From Ureibacillus sinduriensis BLB-1 = JCM 15800 (lineage in GTDB: Bacteria; Bacillota; Bacilli; Bacillales_A; Planococcaceae): DNA of 64,000 bases. Made by a program: the position numbers and the translations under genes. Position 1 is the first letter of the stretch. Each line of letters begins with the position of its first letter. Positions 43,072-52,221 of the stretch are shown piece after piece. Under the pieces are notes generated by a model. It was not told the origin of the DNA. It did not search any database and was given only the letters and a program-made list of their open reading frames with translations. The DNA lies in the NCBI RefSeq assembly GCF_000772955.1, contig NZ_JPVO01000047.1, forward strand, positions 62,001 to 126,000, given 5' to 3'.

Positions 43072-43650
43072 ATGGCAATTCAATTAAGTAAAGGTCAACG
43101 TATTGATTTAACCAAGAATGATCCATCCCTGCAGCGAATCATCATCGGTTTAGGCTGGGATATTAAACAATTTGATGGTGGTCAAGATTTCGACTTGGAT
43201 GCTTCTGCCTTTCTTTTAAATGCGAGTGGGAAATGTAGAAATGATTTAGACTTTATTTTCTACAACAACCTTCGCAGTGTTGAAGGTTCAGTTACTCATA
43301 CAGGGGATAACCGGACTGGAGAAGGGGATGGGGATGACGAACAAATTAAAATTGACCTATCGAAAGTTCCTCATGACGTACAAAAGATTGCGATTACGGT
43401 AACAATTCATGATGGGGAAATGCGCCATCAAAACTTTGGACAAGTATCGAATGCATTTGTCCGTTTAGTAAACGAAGACACAGGTGCCGAAGTATTGCGC
43501 TATGATTTAGGTGAGGACTTCAGTATTGAAACTGCCGTTGTTTTCTGTGAGGTCTACAAGCACGGGAATGATTGGAAATTCAATGCTGTTGGTTCAGGCT
43601 ACCAAGGTGGATTGCAAGCGTTAGTGAATGCATATGGGTTGAGTGTGTAA
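43072..43650 (+). CDS. terD: TerD-family stress protein, YceE-like
   Basis: A 192-residue TerD protein: [30 protein letters not shown], first Ca2+ motif DFDLDASAF and second [15 protein letters not shown], ending with the [16 protein letters not shown] tail shared by the YceD/YceE pair. ATG follows TTAGGAGGAATTTGGG. In B. subtilis the next gene would be yceF (TerC), but here a C-C lyase follows after a terminator, and no terC is seen. Confidence 0.93.
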   Translation: MAIQLSKGQRIDLTKNDPSLQRIIIGLGWDIKQFDGGQDFDLDASAFLLNASGKCRNDLDFIFYNNLRSVEGSVTHTGDNRTGEGDGDDEQIKIDLSKVPHDVQKIAITVTIHDGEMRHQNFGQVSNAFVRLVNEDTGAEVLRYDLGEDFSIETAVVFCEVYKHGNDWKFNAVGSGYQGGLQALVNAYGLSV

Positions 43651-44050
43651 AAGGCTAAGGAAATTAGGGGTACAAGGCTGCTGAGGAGAAATGAAATTAG
43701 CAGTTTCTGAAGGGCCTCCATTTTTTGTATGACACGAACGTATAGAATGGTTTGTATTGGATGTACCTAAGACACTCGATTTCTTCATTGTCATCATATT
43801 GCCAATTGCATTACAACTGTGCTTCCTTTTTGAAATAAGGGAAATTTAGCGGATACTAGGGATTTCCAGGCGGGTATTCTATTGTTTAAAAATCTATAGG
43901 TGGGCTACTGTTGGATAAACAGTAGCTTTTCTTTAGAGGATAGATAGAAAAGAATATACTTTCAGATGATATCTTGCATAAGAACACACTAACTCGGCCA
44001 ACTTGGGTCGAGTTGTATTTTTATTATGCGCAAAAGTCGGGGGGAATGGG
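43651..44050. other. Leader region of the ter biosynthetic operon
   Basis: Contains a terminator for the terD genes (GCTACTGTT/AACAGTAGC at 43904-43926, then TTTTCTTT) and a second hairpin AACTCGGCC/GGGTCGAGTT (43991-44014) followed by GTATTTTTATT just before the lyase gene, which may be an attenuator. No coding sequence. Confidence 0.6.
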
Positions 44051-45238
44051 ATGAAACATTTTAGTTTTGAAACTCCAGAGAGATTGGAGAAAATCTTTTA
44101 TAAACAACCAGAGTCCTTTACTAAGTATTCAGAGAGAGAAGTCCTTTCATACATGCTCGGTGCCACGCTATATATGCCGGCAACAAAGGATAGTATTGCC
44201 AAGGATGTGATAACGAAAAAATTCAAAGATCTCGTTTCCATGGTGATCGATTTGGAGGACGCGGTAGGGGATAACCAACTGGAAGAGGCGGAAGAGCTTT
44301 TGGTAAAGCATTTGGAAACCATCTATACTGCGTTGGAAAACGAAGAGATTTTAATCGAGGATTTGCCGTTGATTTTTGTAAGGGTACGCACTCCTGAACA
44401 ACTAAAAAGAATGAATGCCCAATTTGGCGTATTAAATAAAGTACTGACTGGTTATGTTTTCCCAAAATTCTCCTACAAGAACGGTAGAGAGTTTATGGAA
44501 ACAATCGCCGGCATGAACTCGGAAGAAACGGTTCTTTATGCAATGCCAATCCTTGAGTCTTCCGAATTTATCTATAAAGAGGAGCGGATGGAATCGCTCC
44601 TGAAGACGAAGGAAATACTGGATGCCTATAAGGAGTATGTATTGAATGTCCGGGTAGGCTGCACAGACTTTTGTGGTTTATACGGAATTAGAAGAAATGT
44701 CGATACGACAATCTATGACGTTTCAGTGATTCGCGATTGTTTGGCCGATATCCTGAATGTATTCAATCGGCGGGAAGAGAGCTATATTATTTCCGGTCCG
44801 GTTTGGGAGTACTTTTCGAAGGACGAGCGCATTTTAAAACCACAACTTCGTGTCAGCCCATTTGAAGAAAGGCACGGGAATACGGGCGTGAGGAAACGCA
44901 AAGAGTTGATTGGCGAATTTTTGGACGGTCTTATCAATGAAGTCATTTTAGATAAGCTAAATGGCATTATCGGAAAAACCATTATCCACCCGACTCATAT
45001 CAAACCTGTGCATGCTTTATATACCGTTACGCATGAGGAATATATGGACGCGTTAAGTATAGTCAATAATGCCGAAGGAAGCGTGGGCGTTCTGAAAAGC
45101 CAGTACCAGAATAAAATGAATGAAGTGAAACCTCATTATTACTGGGCGAACCGCATCTTACTCAGAGCAAAAGCCTTTGGTGTATTCAATGAAGACCAGG
45201 ATTATACGAGTCTTATTATAGAAGATGATGAAGAGTAG
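44051..45238 (+). CDS. TIM-barrel C-C bond lyase of the HpcH/HpaI-citrate lyase type (Ter-associated)
   Basis: A 395-residue protein. The VIDLEDAVGDNQ segment (residues about 65-76) holds the acidic metal site of HpcH/HpaI and citrate-lyase beta proteins. IFVRVRTPE (about 110-118) and the GCTDFCGLYG region (about 208-217) are further barrel pieces. It corresponds to the Ter-linked lyase family, longer than ordinary HpcH enzymes. Start ATG 44051 after GGGGGAATGGG; upstream in-frame codons lie in the leader hairpin. It is the first gene of a four-gene run (lyase, PRTase-TRSP, StiP, HAD) proposed for Ter loci to make a nucleoside-like compound. Reaction not known. Confidence 0.87.
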   Translation: MKHFSFETPERLEKIFYKQPESFTKYSEREVLSYMLGATLYMPATKDSIAKDVITKKFKDLVSMVIDLEDAVGDNQLEEAEELLVKHLETIYTALENEEILIEDLPLIFVRVRTPEQLKRMNAQFGVLNKVLTGYVFPKFSYKNGREFMETIAGMNSEETVLYAMPILESSEFIYKEERMESLLKTKEILDAYKEYVLNVRVGCTDFCGLYGIRRNVDTTIYDVSVIRDCLADILNVFNRREESYIISGPVWEYFSKDERILKPQLRVSPFEERHGNTGVRKRKELIGEFLDGLINEVILDKLNGIIGKTIIHPTHIKPVHALYTVTHEEYMDALSIVNNAEGSVGVLKSQYQNKMNEVKPHYYWANRILLRAKAFGVFNEDQDYTSLIIEDDEE

Positions 45239-46631
45239 CATGAAGGAGAGAGAAATTCTGAAACCTGTCGAGAAAAGGGAAGTCTATCACGTATTACAAG
45301 ATTTAACTGTCGAAGTGGAAGTGATGCAAAATCCATACAATTTCCGGTTGGAACAGTTATTTCAAATGGCAGCACGAATCAATAAAAACCGAAGCTTCCT
45401 ATTTGTAAGCAAGGTTTTGGGGAAGCATCTTGCAGTCAATCCCAAGATTCCATTGCTTGCAGGGAGCTTGTTGGCACTTCGCTATTTGGAGGTGGTGCAT
45501 GGGGAAAGTGATCCGCGTGCCGAAAAAATCGCCACAGCCATCCAGACACAGGAAGGTTTGGACGAGATATGGAACTCGCTTCAAAAGGATCCAATCCCCC
45601 TTCAAAGGGCGGCTAGCTTTATTGGCTTTGCGGAAACCGCAACGGCATTGGGGCACGCAGTATTTAGTACATTCCGCAATAATGCAAAATATATCCATAC
45701 AACAAGGGAACAAATCGACCAGCTTACATCCATCATCAATTTTGAAGAAGAGCACTCCCATGCAACAAGCCATCGGGTATATGCTCTTGATACGGAATTT
45801 TTCCAAGATGATAGTGAAGTGGTACTGGTGGACGATGAAGTGACAACGGGAAAAACCGCAATCAACATCATTCGGAAAATTAAGGAAGAGTATCCTTCGA
45901 AAAATAAATTTACCGTCGTTTCCATCTTGGATTGGCGTACTGAGGAGTATCGAGAAAGGTACCGCCAATTGGAGGAAGAACTGAACGTTCAAATCCATAC
46001 CGTTTCCTTAATAGACGGGGTCGTTTCGATTGCCGGGAAGCCATCTATAGAAAAGAATATAGAGCAAACAGAAAACAATTTCCAACCGGAAGTGAATTAT
46101 TTATCGGTTGCGCATCTGCTGCCTGCCGAAACCGTTCAACAAAGCTCTTCCACTAGTGTTGGCGGCATTGAAACGAAAGCAGGTTACCTTAAAGCAACAG
46201 GGAGATTCGGCCTGTCGATTGAAAAGGAAAAAGAGTTTTCGAATCAAATCCAGGCGATTGCCGACTTCGTGAAAGCGCACAGAAACGGGAACAAAACTTT
46301 GGTCATCGGAACGGGGGAATTTATGTATTTGCCTATGCACATTGCTTCCCGGATGGGGGAGGGTGTTTATTTCCACTCCACGACACGCAGTCCCATCTAT
46401 CATTCGAACTCAAATGATTATACAATAAAGCGAAAATTTGAATTCGATAGCCCCGAAAATCAAGGAGTGACCAATTATCTGTACAATATCGAAGTGAATC
46501 AATATGATGAAGTGTTCCTCATTTTTGAACGAATGTCTTCCTTGAACGCCACAAGCTCACTAATTAAGGCGTTAAGTAAATCAAATATACCAACAATTCA
46601 TATTGTAAATATGACCGAAATCATCGAGTAA
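45225..46631 (+). CDS. Phosphoribosyltransferase with TRSP domain (Ter-associated)
   Basis: About 463-468 residues. The N-terminal half is a type I phosphoribosyltransferase fold: the PRPP loop is VVLVDDEVTTGKTAINI (about residues 199-215), whose acidic pair and TTGK bind pyrophosphate. The C-terminal part (about 290-468) fits the TRSP domain, with GRFGLS, TLVIGTGEFMYLPM and STTRSPI segments. The start may be ATG 45225, 45228 or 45240; none has a strong site, and the frame overlaps the lyase stop by 14 bases, so it is translationally coupled. It may attach a base or ring made by the lyase to ribose phosphate; this is a family-based inference. Confidence 0.87.
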   Translation: MMKSSMKEREILKPVEKREVYHVLQDLTVEVEVMQNPYNFRLEQLFQMAARINKNRSFLFVSKVLGKHLAVNPKIPLLAGSLLALRYLEVVHGESDPRAEKIATAIQTQEGLDEIWNSLQKDPIPLQRAASFIGFAETATALGHAVFSTFRNNAKYIHTTREQIDQLTSIINFEEEHSHATSHRVYALDTEFFQDDSEVVLVDDEVTTGKTAINIIRKIKEEYPSKNKFTVVSILDWRTEEYRERYRQLEEELNVQIHTVSLIDGVVSIAGKPSIEKNIEQTENNFQPEVNYLSVAHLLPAETVQQSSSTSVGGIETKAGYLKATGRFGLSIEKEKEFSNQIQAIADFVKAHRNGNKTLVIGTGEFMYLPMHIASRMGEGVYFHSTTRSPIYHSNSNDYTIKRKFEFDSPENQGVTNYLYNIEVNQYDEVFLIFERMSSLNATSSLIKALSKSNIPTIHIVNMTEIIE

Positions 46632-46672
46632 AGCTGCAAACGCCAAGCTGGAAGAGCGTGGAGGGTGAATTT

Positions 46673-47782
46673 ATGAATAAACCGATTTTGAAGCCGGATA
46701 AAATGGGAAGCTATCGCCCGGAAGATGTCATTTTTTTATTGCGGGATATAAGCCATTACCAGATTGAGATTGATTCAGAAGAGAAGGAAAAACGAATTCA
46801 ATCGGGTACACACTATTCGGAAATGCTGCCTGTCGAATACCAACCGACAGAAGAATATTTATCGCTATTTTATAACACGTTGGAGCAGTATTCAAAACGA
46901 GTGGCCATCGCCGCAGGGGTCGTGGCCGAACAAATCAAGGAGCGGAATGGCCTTGAGAATCTCGTGCTTGTTAGTTTGGCCAGGGCCGGCACACCCATTG
47001 GAATCCTTATTAAAAGATATTTGGCCTTCAAGTATGAAGTGGATATTCCGCATTATTCCATTTCCATCATTCGCGGCCGAGGATTTGATGCAACGGCCAT
47101 TGACTATATCTTTGACCAGCATGCACAAGCAAAAATCCAATTCATCGATGGCTGGACAGGAAAAGGGGCCATTACTTCCGAGTTGGATCAATCATGTATG
47201 GCGTATAAAGAGAGTCGCGGCAAAGAACTGGATTCTTCTTTAAGCGTTCTGGCGGACCCAGGCCATTGTGCGAGTATTTACGGGACGCGTGATGATTTTC
47301 TAATTCCATCGGCTTGCCTCAACTCAACCGTATCAGGCTTAGTAAGCCGTACTGTGCTGAACTATGACATCCTGGCGGAAAATGATTTCCATGGCGCAAA
47401 GTATTATAAGGAACTGGAAGGCGCAGATGTATCTAATCTCTACGTGGATACGATCACAAAAGAATTCGGGCATGTGCACAATGAAATCATTGAAGAGCTG
47501 GAAAGGTTGAGGAAAGAGGATCCAACCCCTTCATGGGAAGGAATGAAATCGGTTGAGCTGATACAGGAGCGATTCGGGATCCACAACACGAATTTCATCA
47601 AGCCCGGAGTGGGGGAGACGACGAGGGTCTTATTGCGTCGTGTTCCGTGGAAAATACTCGTGAATCCAGAAAAATCGAGTGATTTAACCCATATCCTAAT
47701 GCTTGCCCAAGAGCGCAATGTGCCGATTGAAGAATATGAAGACATGTCCTACTCTTGTTGTGGAATAATTAAGGAATTATAG
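46673..47782 (+). CDS. StiP-family protein (PRTase-like with C-terminal PELOTA-type domain, Ter-associated)
   Basis: A 369-residue protein, starting at ATG 46673 after GGAGGGTGAATTT; an in-frame GTG at 46658 overlaps that site. The N-terminal two thirds (about 1-260) fit the PRTase_1/StiP family: DISHYQIEI, LARAGTPIGILIKRYL and ISIIRGRGFD, then IQFIDGWTGKGAI, which resembles a PRPP loop. The C-terminal 90 residues (after about 275) match the RNA-binding-like PELOTA_1 domain of this family (VGETTRVLLRRVPWKILV). Some databases label such proteins cysteine protease StiP; the operon context argues for a phosphoribosyl-transfer role. Third gene of the biosynthetic run. Confidence 0.83.
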   Translation: MNKPILKPDKMGSYRPEDVIFLLRDISHYQIEIDSEEKEKRIQSGTHYSEMLPVEYQPTEEYLSLFYNTLEQYSKRVAIAAGVVAEQIKERNGLENLVLVSLARAGTPIGILIKRYLAFKYEVDIPHYSISIIRGRGFDATAIDYIFDQHAQAKIQFIDGWTGKGAITSELDQSCMAYKESRGKELDSSLSVLADPGHCASIYGTRDDFLIPSACLNSTVSGLVSRTVLNYDILAENDFHGAKYYKELEGADVSNLYVDTITKEFGHVHNEIIEELERLRKEDPTPSWEGMKSVELIQERFGIHNTNFIKPGVGETTRVLLRRVPWKILVNPEKSSDLTHILMLAQERNVPIEEYEDMSYSCCGIIKEL

Positions 47783-47792
47783 GGGGATTACT

Positions 47793-48596
47793 TTGATACT
47801 GTTCACATCCGATTTAGATCGTACTTTAATTTATTCAAATACGATGATGCAGACATATCCGATAGCTGGTGACATCATTCCAGTGGAACATAAAGAAGAG
47901 CGCATCATGTCTTATATGTCCCAGGATTCCATCGAGTTATTAAAGCAGTTTAGTAAAGAACATCTTTTCGTTCCGGTTACGACAAGGGCCGTGCATGAGT
48001 ATGAAAGGATACATGCCATCGCGCAGGATATCAAGCCGAAATATGCGGTTACAACCAATGGCGGTAATGTTTTGATCGATGGAAGGCCCGATTTAGAATG
48101 GAACAAAATTGTGCAAAATCGTTTGGCAGAGCAATCTCAGCCAAAGGAAGACATGATCAGGGCCTTTGCAAAAATCCGTCATGAATCCTGGGTGGTAGGG
48201 GAATTTTATATAGATGATTTATTCTTTATGTTCCGCGTCAACCGGGAGCTTGTCCCTCGGGGGGAACTGGCGGAATTTCAGGCCGAGCTTTTGCCGATGG
48301 GCTGGAGCATTTTCCTTCATGGGAGAAAATTGTATGTGTTGCCGACTTGCTTGAATAAAGCATTGGCTGTTCGATACGTGCAAAATTTTGTGGAGTATGA
48401 TCTTCATGTGGCAGCGGGTGATTCCATGATGGACTACGACATGATTGTGGAAGCCGACCATGGCTATAGCCCCATGCATGGCGAGCTCTATGAAAAACAG
48501 CCGGATGACGAAAAGGTCATCTTTTTGAATGGGATGGGCGCAACTTCGACGGAAGAACTTCTGCGCAATATTTTGGAGTTGAATGTGGTGAAGTAG
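47793..48596 (+). CDS. HAD-family hydrolase (Ter-associated)
   Basis: A 267-residue phosphatase of the HAD superfamily (Cof/MPGP-like cap). Motif I is SDLDRT with nucleophile Asp7 and general acid Asp9; motif II is VPVTTRA near residues 58-64; the C-terminal motif IV is AAGDSMMDYDMI near 208-219. The start is TTG 47793, 6 bases after GGGGGAT. It ends the lyase-PRTase-StiP run, 10 bases after StiP, and would be placed to remove a phosphate from the product. Substrate unknown. Confidence 0.87.
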   Translation: MILFTSDLDRTLIYSNTMMQTYPIAGDIIPVEHKEERIMSYMSQDSIELLKQFSKEHLFVPVTTRAVHEYERIHAIAQDIKPKYAVTTNGGNVLIDGRPDLEWNKIVQNRLAEQSQPKEDMIRAFAKIRHESWVVGEFYIDDLFFMFRVNRELVPRGELAEFQAELLPMGWSIFLHGRKLYVLPTCLNKALAVRYVQNFVEYDLHVAAGDSMMDYDMIVEADHGYSPMHGELYEKQPDDEKVIFLNGMGATSTEELLRNILELNVVK

Positions 48597-48851
48597 CGCC
48601 TCTTTGTTTATGGCTTGATGATTGGGATAGTCTAAAGGAGGAGCCGGGTAACCCCTTGAATCCTGCACGAAATAACTTACCCGGAAACTGCACAAGTTAA
48701 AACGATTGTGGTCACCTCTTCCACAAAGCAGCTCACAAAAGTATGTCATAAATCAAGGCCCACACCGTTAACCGTTAAGCAAGACATGAAGAAGCTTGAT
48801 CCGAGTAAGATACTGAATGAAAGTACCTAGAAGAACGGGAGGCTACATGAT
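48597..48851. other. Gap inside the ter operon
   Basis: 255 bases without a gene. GCCGGGTAA (48643-48651) can pair with TTACCCGG (48676-48683). AAAGGAGG (48635-48642) precedes only a 14-codon TTG frame. A short frame beginning MKKLDPSKIL (48786 on) looks like a gene remnant. The terA leader with GGGAGG occupies the end. Confidence 0.4.
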
Positions 48852-49487
48852 ATGGTGAACTTAGACAAAATCGAGTTAAAGAAAAAAGGCCAATCCATTA
48901 ACCTGGCAAAAAATAATCAAGTGATTGGTGAAATTTTGGTCAATTTGAATTGGAACCAGCAAAACAGCGAAAAAAAATCGGGCGGCTTTCTTTCTTCATT
49001 ATTAGGTAAAACAAATACCAATAATAAAGTCGATCTTGATTTGGGTTGCTTATATGAATTGAAAAATGGGCAAAAGGGCTCCGTGCAAGCATTGGGCAAT
49101 GCCTTTGGCTCCTATGAAAGCCATCCGTATGTTCAATTGGATGCAGATGATCGGACCGGTTCAGCTACTGGCGGGGAAAATCTGCGCATCAATGGGAATA
49201 AGATTTCCGAGATTAAACGCGTTTTGGTTTATGCCTTTATTTATGAAGGGGTGGCCAACTGGTCGCAAGCGGACGGCGTTGTCACATTGAAATACCCGGC
49301 GGGACCGGATATCGAAGTGAAGCTGGATGAACATAAAAATGGGCAAATTATGTGTGCCATCGCCATGATCGAAAATGTCAACGACGAGACTTTCAGGGTG
49401 GAACGTCTTGTCGAGTACTTCAATGGCCACAAAAATATGGACCGGACCTATGATTGGGGCATGAATTGGGTGGCAGGAAAAAAATAA
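48852..49487 (+). CDS. TerA-like TerD-superfamily protein
   Basis: A 211-residue protein with a diverged TerD-type fold: KIELKKKGQSINLAKN at the N-terminus, a Ser/Lys-rich insert (KKSGGFLSSLLGKT), VDLDLGCLYEL at the place of the first Ca2+ site, then the second-site region DDRTGSATGGENL. GMNWVAGKK closes it. This pattern is that of the TerA tellurite-resistance group rather than TerD. ATG 48852 has GGGAGG 9 bases upstream. It probably belongs to the operon of the biosynthetic genes and ends at a strong bidirectional terminator (49499-49531). Confidence 0.8.
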   Translation: MVNLDKIELKKKGQSINLAKNNQVIGEILVNLNWNQQNSEKKSGGFLSSLLGKTNTNNKVDLDLGCLYELKNGQKGSVQALGNAFGSYESHPYVQLDADDRTGSATGGENLRINGNKISEIKRVLVYAFIYEGVANWSQADGVVTLKYPAGPDIEVKLDEHKNGQIMCAIAMIENVNDETFRVERLVEYFNGHKNMDRTYDWGMNWVAGKK

Positions 49488-49498
49488 TATTAGCATAA

Positions 49499-49531
49499 AA
49501 AGTAGCCGCCTTGTGGGACGGCTACTTTTTA
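49499..49531. terminator. Bidirectional terminator after terA
   Basis: AAAGTAGCCG pairs with CGGCTACTTT (one bulge), followed by TTTTATT; the convergent CAP gene ends right at it. Confidence 0.88.
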
Positions 49532-50155
49532 TTAAGACTGGATAAACATCTGCACCCATGCGCCGTTATAATAACCGACACCAATCGCATTGTATTGGCC
49601 GTTTAATATGTTGGCTCTATGCCCGGAAGAGTTCATCCAGGAATTCATAACCTCTTGTGGAGACTTTTGTCCTTTTGCGATGTTTTCACCTGCAGCTCTG
49701 TAAGAAATGCCGAAAGTTTTCAACATATCAAAAGGACTTCCATAGTTCGGGCTCGTATGGCTGAAATAGTTGCTGTTGATCATATCCATCGCTTTCTTTT
49801 CCGCAACGTTTTTCACATCGGCACGATGGACAACGGCACCGAGACCATTTTTCTGTCTTTCGATATTCACCAAGCGAACGACTTCTTCTTCGAAGCTTGC
49901 GACCGATTTACCCGTTTCTTTTAATCGGATACTTGACCCGACTTGCATATTCAACGGATCGACGGTTGGGTTCAGCCTCATCAATTCCTTATAATCCAGC
50001 CCATATCTTTTGGCGATGAACCAGAAAGAATCCCCTTTGGAAACCTTGTAATACTCGAAAGGCGGCTCCTTGTACATGGTGATACCATGGGCGGGATCAC
50101 TGAATGAAAACAGGAAAAGACCACAGAATAGAAGTAAGCTCGCTAATTTTTTCAT
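49532..50155 (-). CDS. Secreted LysM-CAP (SCP/PR1) domain protein
   Basis: A 207-residue exported protein. Signal peptide of about 24 residues (MKKLASLLLFCGLFLFSFSDPAHG), a LysM peptidoglycan-binding domain at about 35-79 (YYKVSKGDSFWFIAKRYGL, LNPTVDPLNMQVGSSIRL), then a CAP domain at about 88-205 with LVNIERQKNGL, FSHTSPNYG, GENIAKGQ and SGHRANILNGQYNAIGVGYY. It is close in design to B. subtilis YkwD and to SafA-linked spore proteins. Function of bacterial CAP domains is poorly known. It starts at ATG after AAAGGAGGTGTGAAG. It separates terA from the vWA genes. Confidence 0.92.
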   Translation of the reverse strand: MKKLASLLLFCGLFLFSFSDPAHGITMYKEPPFEYYKVSKGDSFWFIAKRYGLDYKELMRLNPTVDPLNMQVGSSIRLKETGKSVASFEEEVVRLVNIERQKNGLGAVVHRADVKNVAEKKAMDMINSNYFSHTSPNYGSPFDMLKTFGISYRAAGENIAKGQKSPQEVMNSWMNSSGHRANILNGQYNAIGVGYYNGAWVQMFIQS

Positions 50156-50366
50156 TCTTCACACCTCCTTTGATAGTTCTTATTTTGATTTTGAATCGGA
50201 TTTTTATACGGCCAATAATTGTTAGATGTTAGGTGAAAAGCCATAAAATAATGAAAAGGATATATTCTCAATAGGAACAAAATAGAGCATTGTAACGTGT
50301 AGTGGGGAAACAAAGCAACCATCACACTGCGTTAATCGCCACTTTTTGACAATTATGCAAATAAAA

Positions 50367-50393
50367 AATGAGAGCAGGAACGCTCTCATTTTA
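50367..50393 (-). terminator. Terminator of the copper-amine-oxidase-N-like gene
   Basis: AAAATGAGAGC pairs with GCTCTCATTTT around a 5-base loop; on the minus strand TTTTTTATTT follows. Confidence 0.88.
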
Positions 50394-50448
50394 GGTGGTA
50401 AATTTATACTATTTTATAAGTTGATTCCGATATTTCGGAACGGCCCAT

Positions 50449-51366
50449 TCATTTTAACACTTTGAAACTGTCGATCATTTCATCCATCAATTCTTTATTC
50501 TTCTGGTAGAAGGTCTTCGTCACATCGGCTGCAAAAACATATTGAACGCCATTATAAGTAACATCAAATGCATAAAATACGCGCCCGTTTTTTTCATCTG
50601 TTGTTAAATAAGCTGGTGTCCCATCTTTCAGTTTAATGGCTTGTGAGTTGGAACGATCAATTTTGTTCCCTGATTTCGATCCGTAGACAATGATTGAATT
50701 GTTTTTATCCTCGTATAAAACCATACCATCTTCATTTGTCGGCCCGGCTCCGACTGGCCAACCAAGAGGGAACTTCACTTTGAATCCAAATCGTTCATTT
50801 TCGTATTGACTCCAGTTAACACCATAATCTTTTTTGACATTGCCATACTCTAACTGTCCTCCACCAATGACGAAGCTCTCGATGTATCTCTTTAAATCCT
50901 CTTTCGTGTAATATTTCTCCCAATCGTCAGCAATTCCAGGGTTAGGGAAGGCGACAACAAGAAGCACTTTATCGGTTGATTCGATGATTGCAGTTCCATA
51001 TTGCTTATTCCAGCTAACAGTTGCTCCCAACGACTCGCTGATAAATCTTAATGGGACAAACATTTTTCCTTTGATCACTTGTGCAGGGACATCAATACTC
51101 AAAGTTTTCCCGTTGACTTTTGTACTTTTCGAACCAATTTTTAACGATACAGTTGTTGTTCCCTTTGTGGCTGTAACAGTTTTTGAATTTTGGTCAAATT
51201 TGACTGTCGCCCCTAATTCTTCAAATATGGAACGTAGTGGAACCAAAGTCCGATTGTTTACTACCTTTCCATCATCCATCACAACCGCAGTTTTTGCACT
51301 CGATACTTCTGCAGTAAAGCCGCCCAGCAACAATATTGCAAAGATAGAAAACACTAATTTTTTCAT
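50449..51366 (-). CDS. Secreted copper-amine-oxidase N-terminal-like domain protein
   Basis: A 305-residue exported protein: signal peptide 1-24 (ending VSSA), then a copper amine oxidase N1-type stalk domain (about 26-130) with the typical NNRTLVPLRSIFEELGATV and KMFVPLRFISESLGATVSWNK half repeats. The rest (about 135-305) is a globular region with VNWSQYENERFGFKVKFPLGWP, a fold seen in PsbP-like or lipoprotein-associated domains. Such stalk domains bind cell-wall or surface structures in Bacilli and do not themselves oxidise amines. ATG follows AAGGAGAGAATTTG. Monocistronic. Confidence 0.85.
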   Translation of the reverse strand: MKKLVFSIFAILLLGGFTAEVSSAKTAVVMDDGKVVNNRTLVPLRSIFEELGATVKFDQNSKTVTATKGTTTVSLKIGSKSTKVNGKTLSIDVPAQVIKGKMFVPLRFISESLGATVSWNKQYGTAIIESTDKVLLVVAFPNPGIADDWEKYYTKEDLKRYIESFVIGGGQLEYGNVKKDYGVNWSQYENERFGFKVKFPLGWPVGAGPTNEDGMVLYEDKNNSIIVYGSKSGNKIDRSNSQAIKLKDGTPAYLTTDEKNGRVFYAFDVTYNGVQYVFAADVTKTFYQKNKELMDEMIDSFKVLK

Positions 51367-51525
51367 TCAAATTCTCTCCTTATCCAAAATTCGAAACACC
51401 TTACAATTCTTAAAATACTCACGATTTAATTTCCATCATTCTCCAGAATGCGATTGAGCTAAAGCAAGTCACCATACAAGGAAACTCTTTTAAGATGAAT
51501 CTTCCGAAGGTTCACACAGCTGCTC

Positions 51526-52194
51526 TTATTTCAAAATTCTCTTTTCCTTTGCTTCGTGAAGCCAGGAGGGAAATTCGTCCAGTAAGTTTTCGTATAGCTG
51601 TTCATCGGTAATCTTCTCGATATCCGCAAAGTGGAAGAAATTCGCGTTATCAATGAGGCGACCTTCCATTGTATCCAATTTGCGCAGTACATCGAAATTG
51701 GAATCGCCAATTCCTACAAACTGCCAAAAAATTGGTTTTATTGAAGATTCCACAATGAACTTTTTAATTCCAGGTTTACAACCGCCGTCATTGATAAAGA
51801 TTAAGAAAACGGGTTCGCCGGATGCTTCCTCAATCGTGTATTTTTTTATGACATCCGCCATAACGAGCGGTTCATCGTTGCGGCCGAATTTATGAATGGC
51901 TTCATTATTGAGGATGTTCTTTTCTACATAGCCGAAAAGGTTATGTTCAGTAACTTCGGGCAGCCGTGCGAATTCATTGTCATATACCCAAATATCCAAA
52001 GAACCATCATCATCGAACTGGGAAGCGACAGCGGCGATCCGCTCGACCGCCTCCTGCACCTCGCCGATTTTGTACAAACGGCGCATCGAACCGGAAATAT
52101 CGAGAACAAGGCCGACTTTTGCCCGGACACCGGTTAGTTTTTTCTTTTCAAGAACGACTTTCACTTTATCTTTTCTTAAAGAAATCGTGGACAT
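51526..52194 (-). CDS. vWA-domain protein, TerF/TerY-like
   Basis: A 222-residue cytosolic protein that is almost entirely a von Willebrand A domain. The MIDAS motif DISGSM (residues about 32-37) is intact, with the later Thr/Asp positions in FINDGGCKP. N-terminal SLRKDKVKVVLEKKKL resembles the linker before the vWA domain of the TerD-vWA gene just upstream, suggesting that the two arose by duplication. Second gene in a minus-strand pair, with a 27-base gap. vWA proteins are regular members of Ter systems and may bind TerD partners through the metal. ATG 52194 follows TGGAGGAACC. Confidence 0.9.
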   Translation of the reverse strand: MSTISLRKDKVKVVLEKKKLTGVRAKVGLVLDISGSMRRLYKIGEVQEAVERIAAVASQFDDDGSLDIWVYDNEFARLPEVTEHNLFGYVEKNILNNEAIHKFGRNDEPLVMADVIKKYTIEEASGEPVFLIFINDGGCKPGIKKFIVESSIKPIFWQFVGIGDSNFDVLRKLDTMEGRLIDNANFFHFADIEKITDEQLYENLLDEFPSWLHEAKEKRILK

Positions 52195-52221
52195 TTGGTT
52201 CCTCCATATTTGCTGAAATTT

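Noticed and set aside
48786-48832. Short frame beginning MKKLDPSKIL in the ter operon gap
   Set aside because: Fourteen codons, no ribosome binding site; perhaps a relic of a lost ter gene but not supportable.
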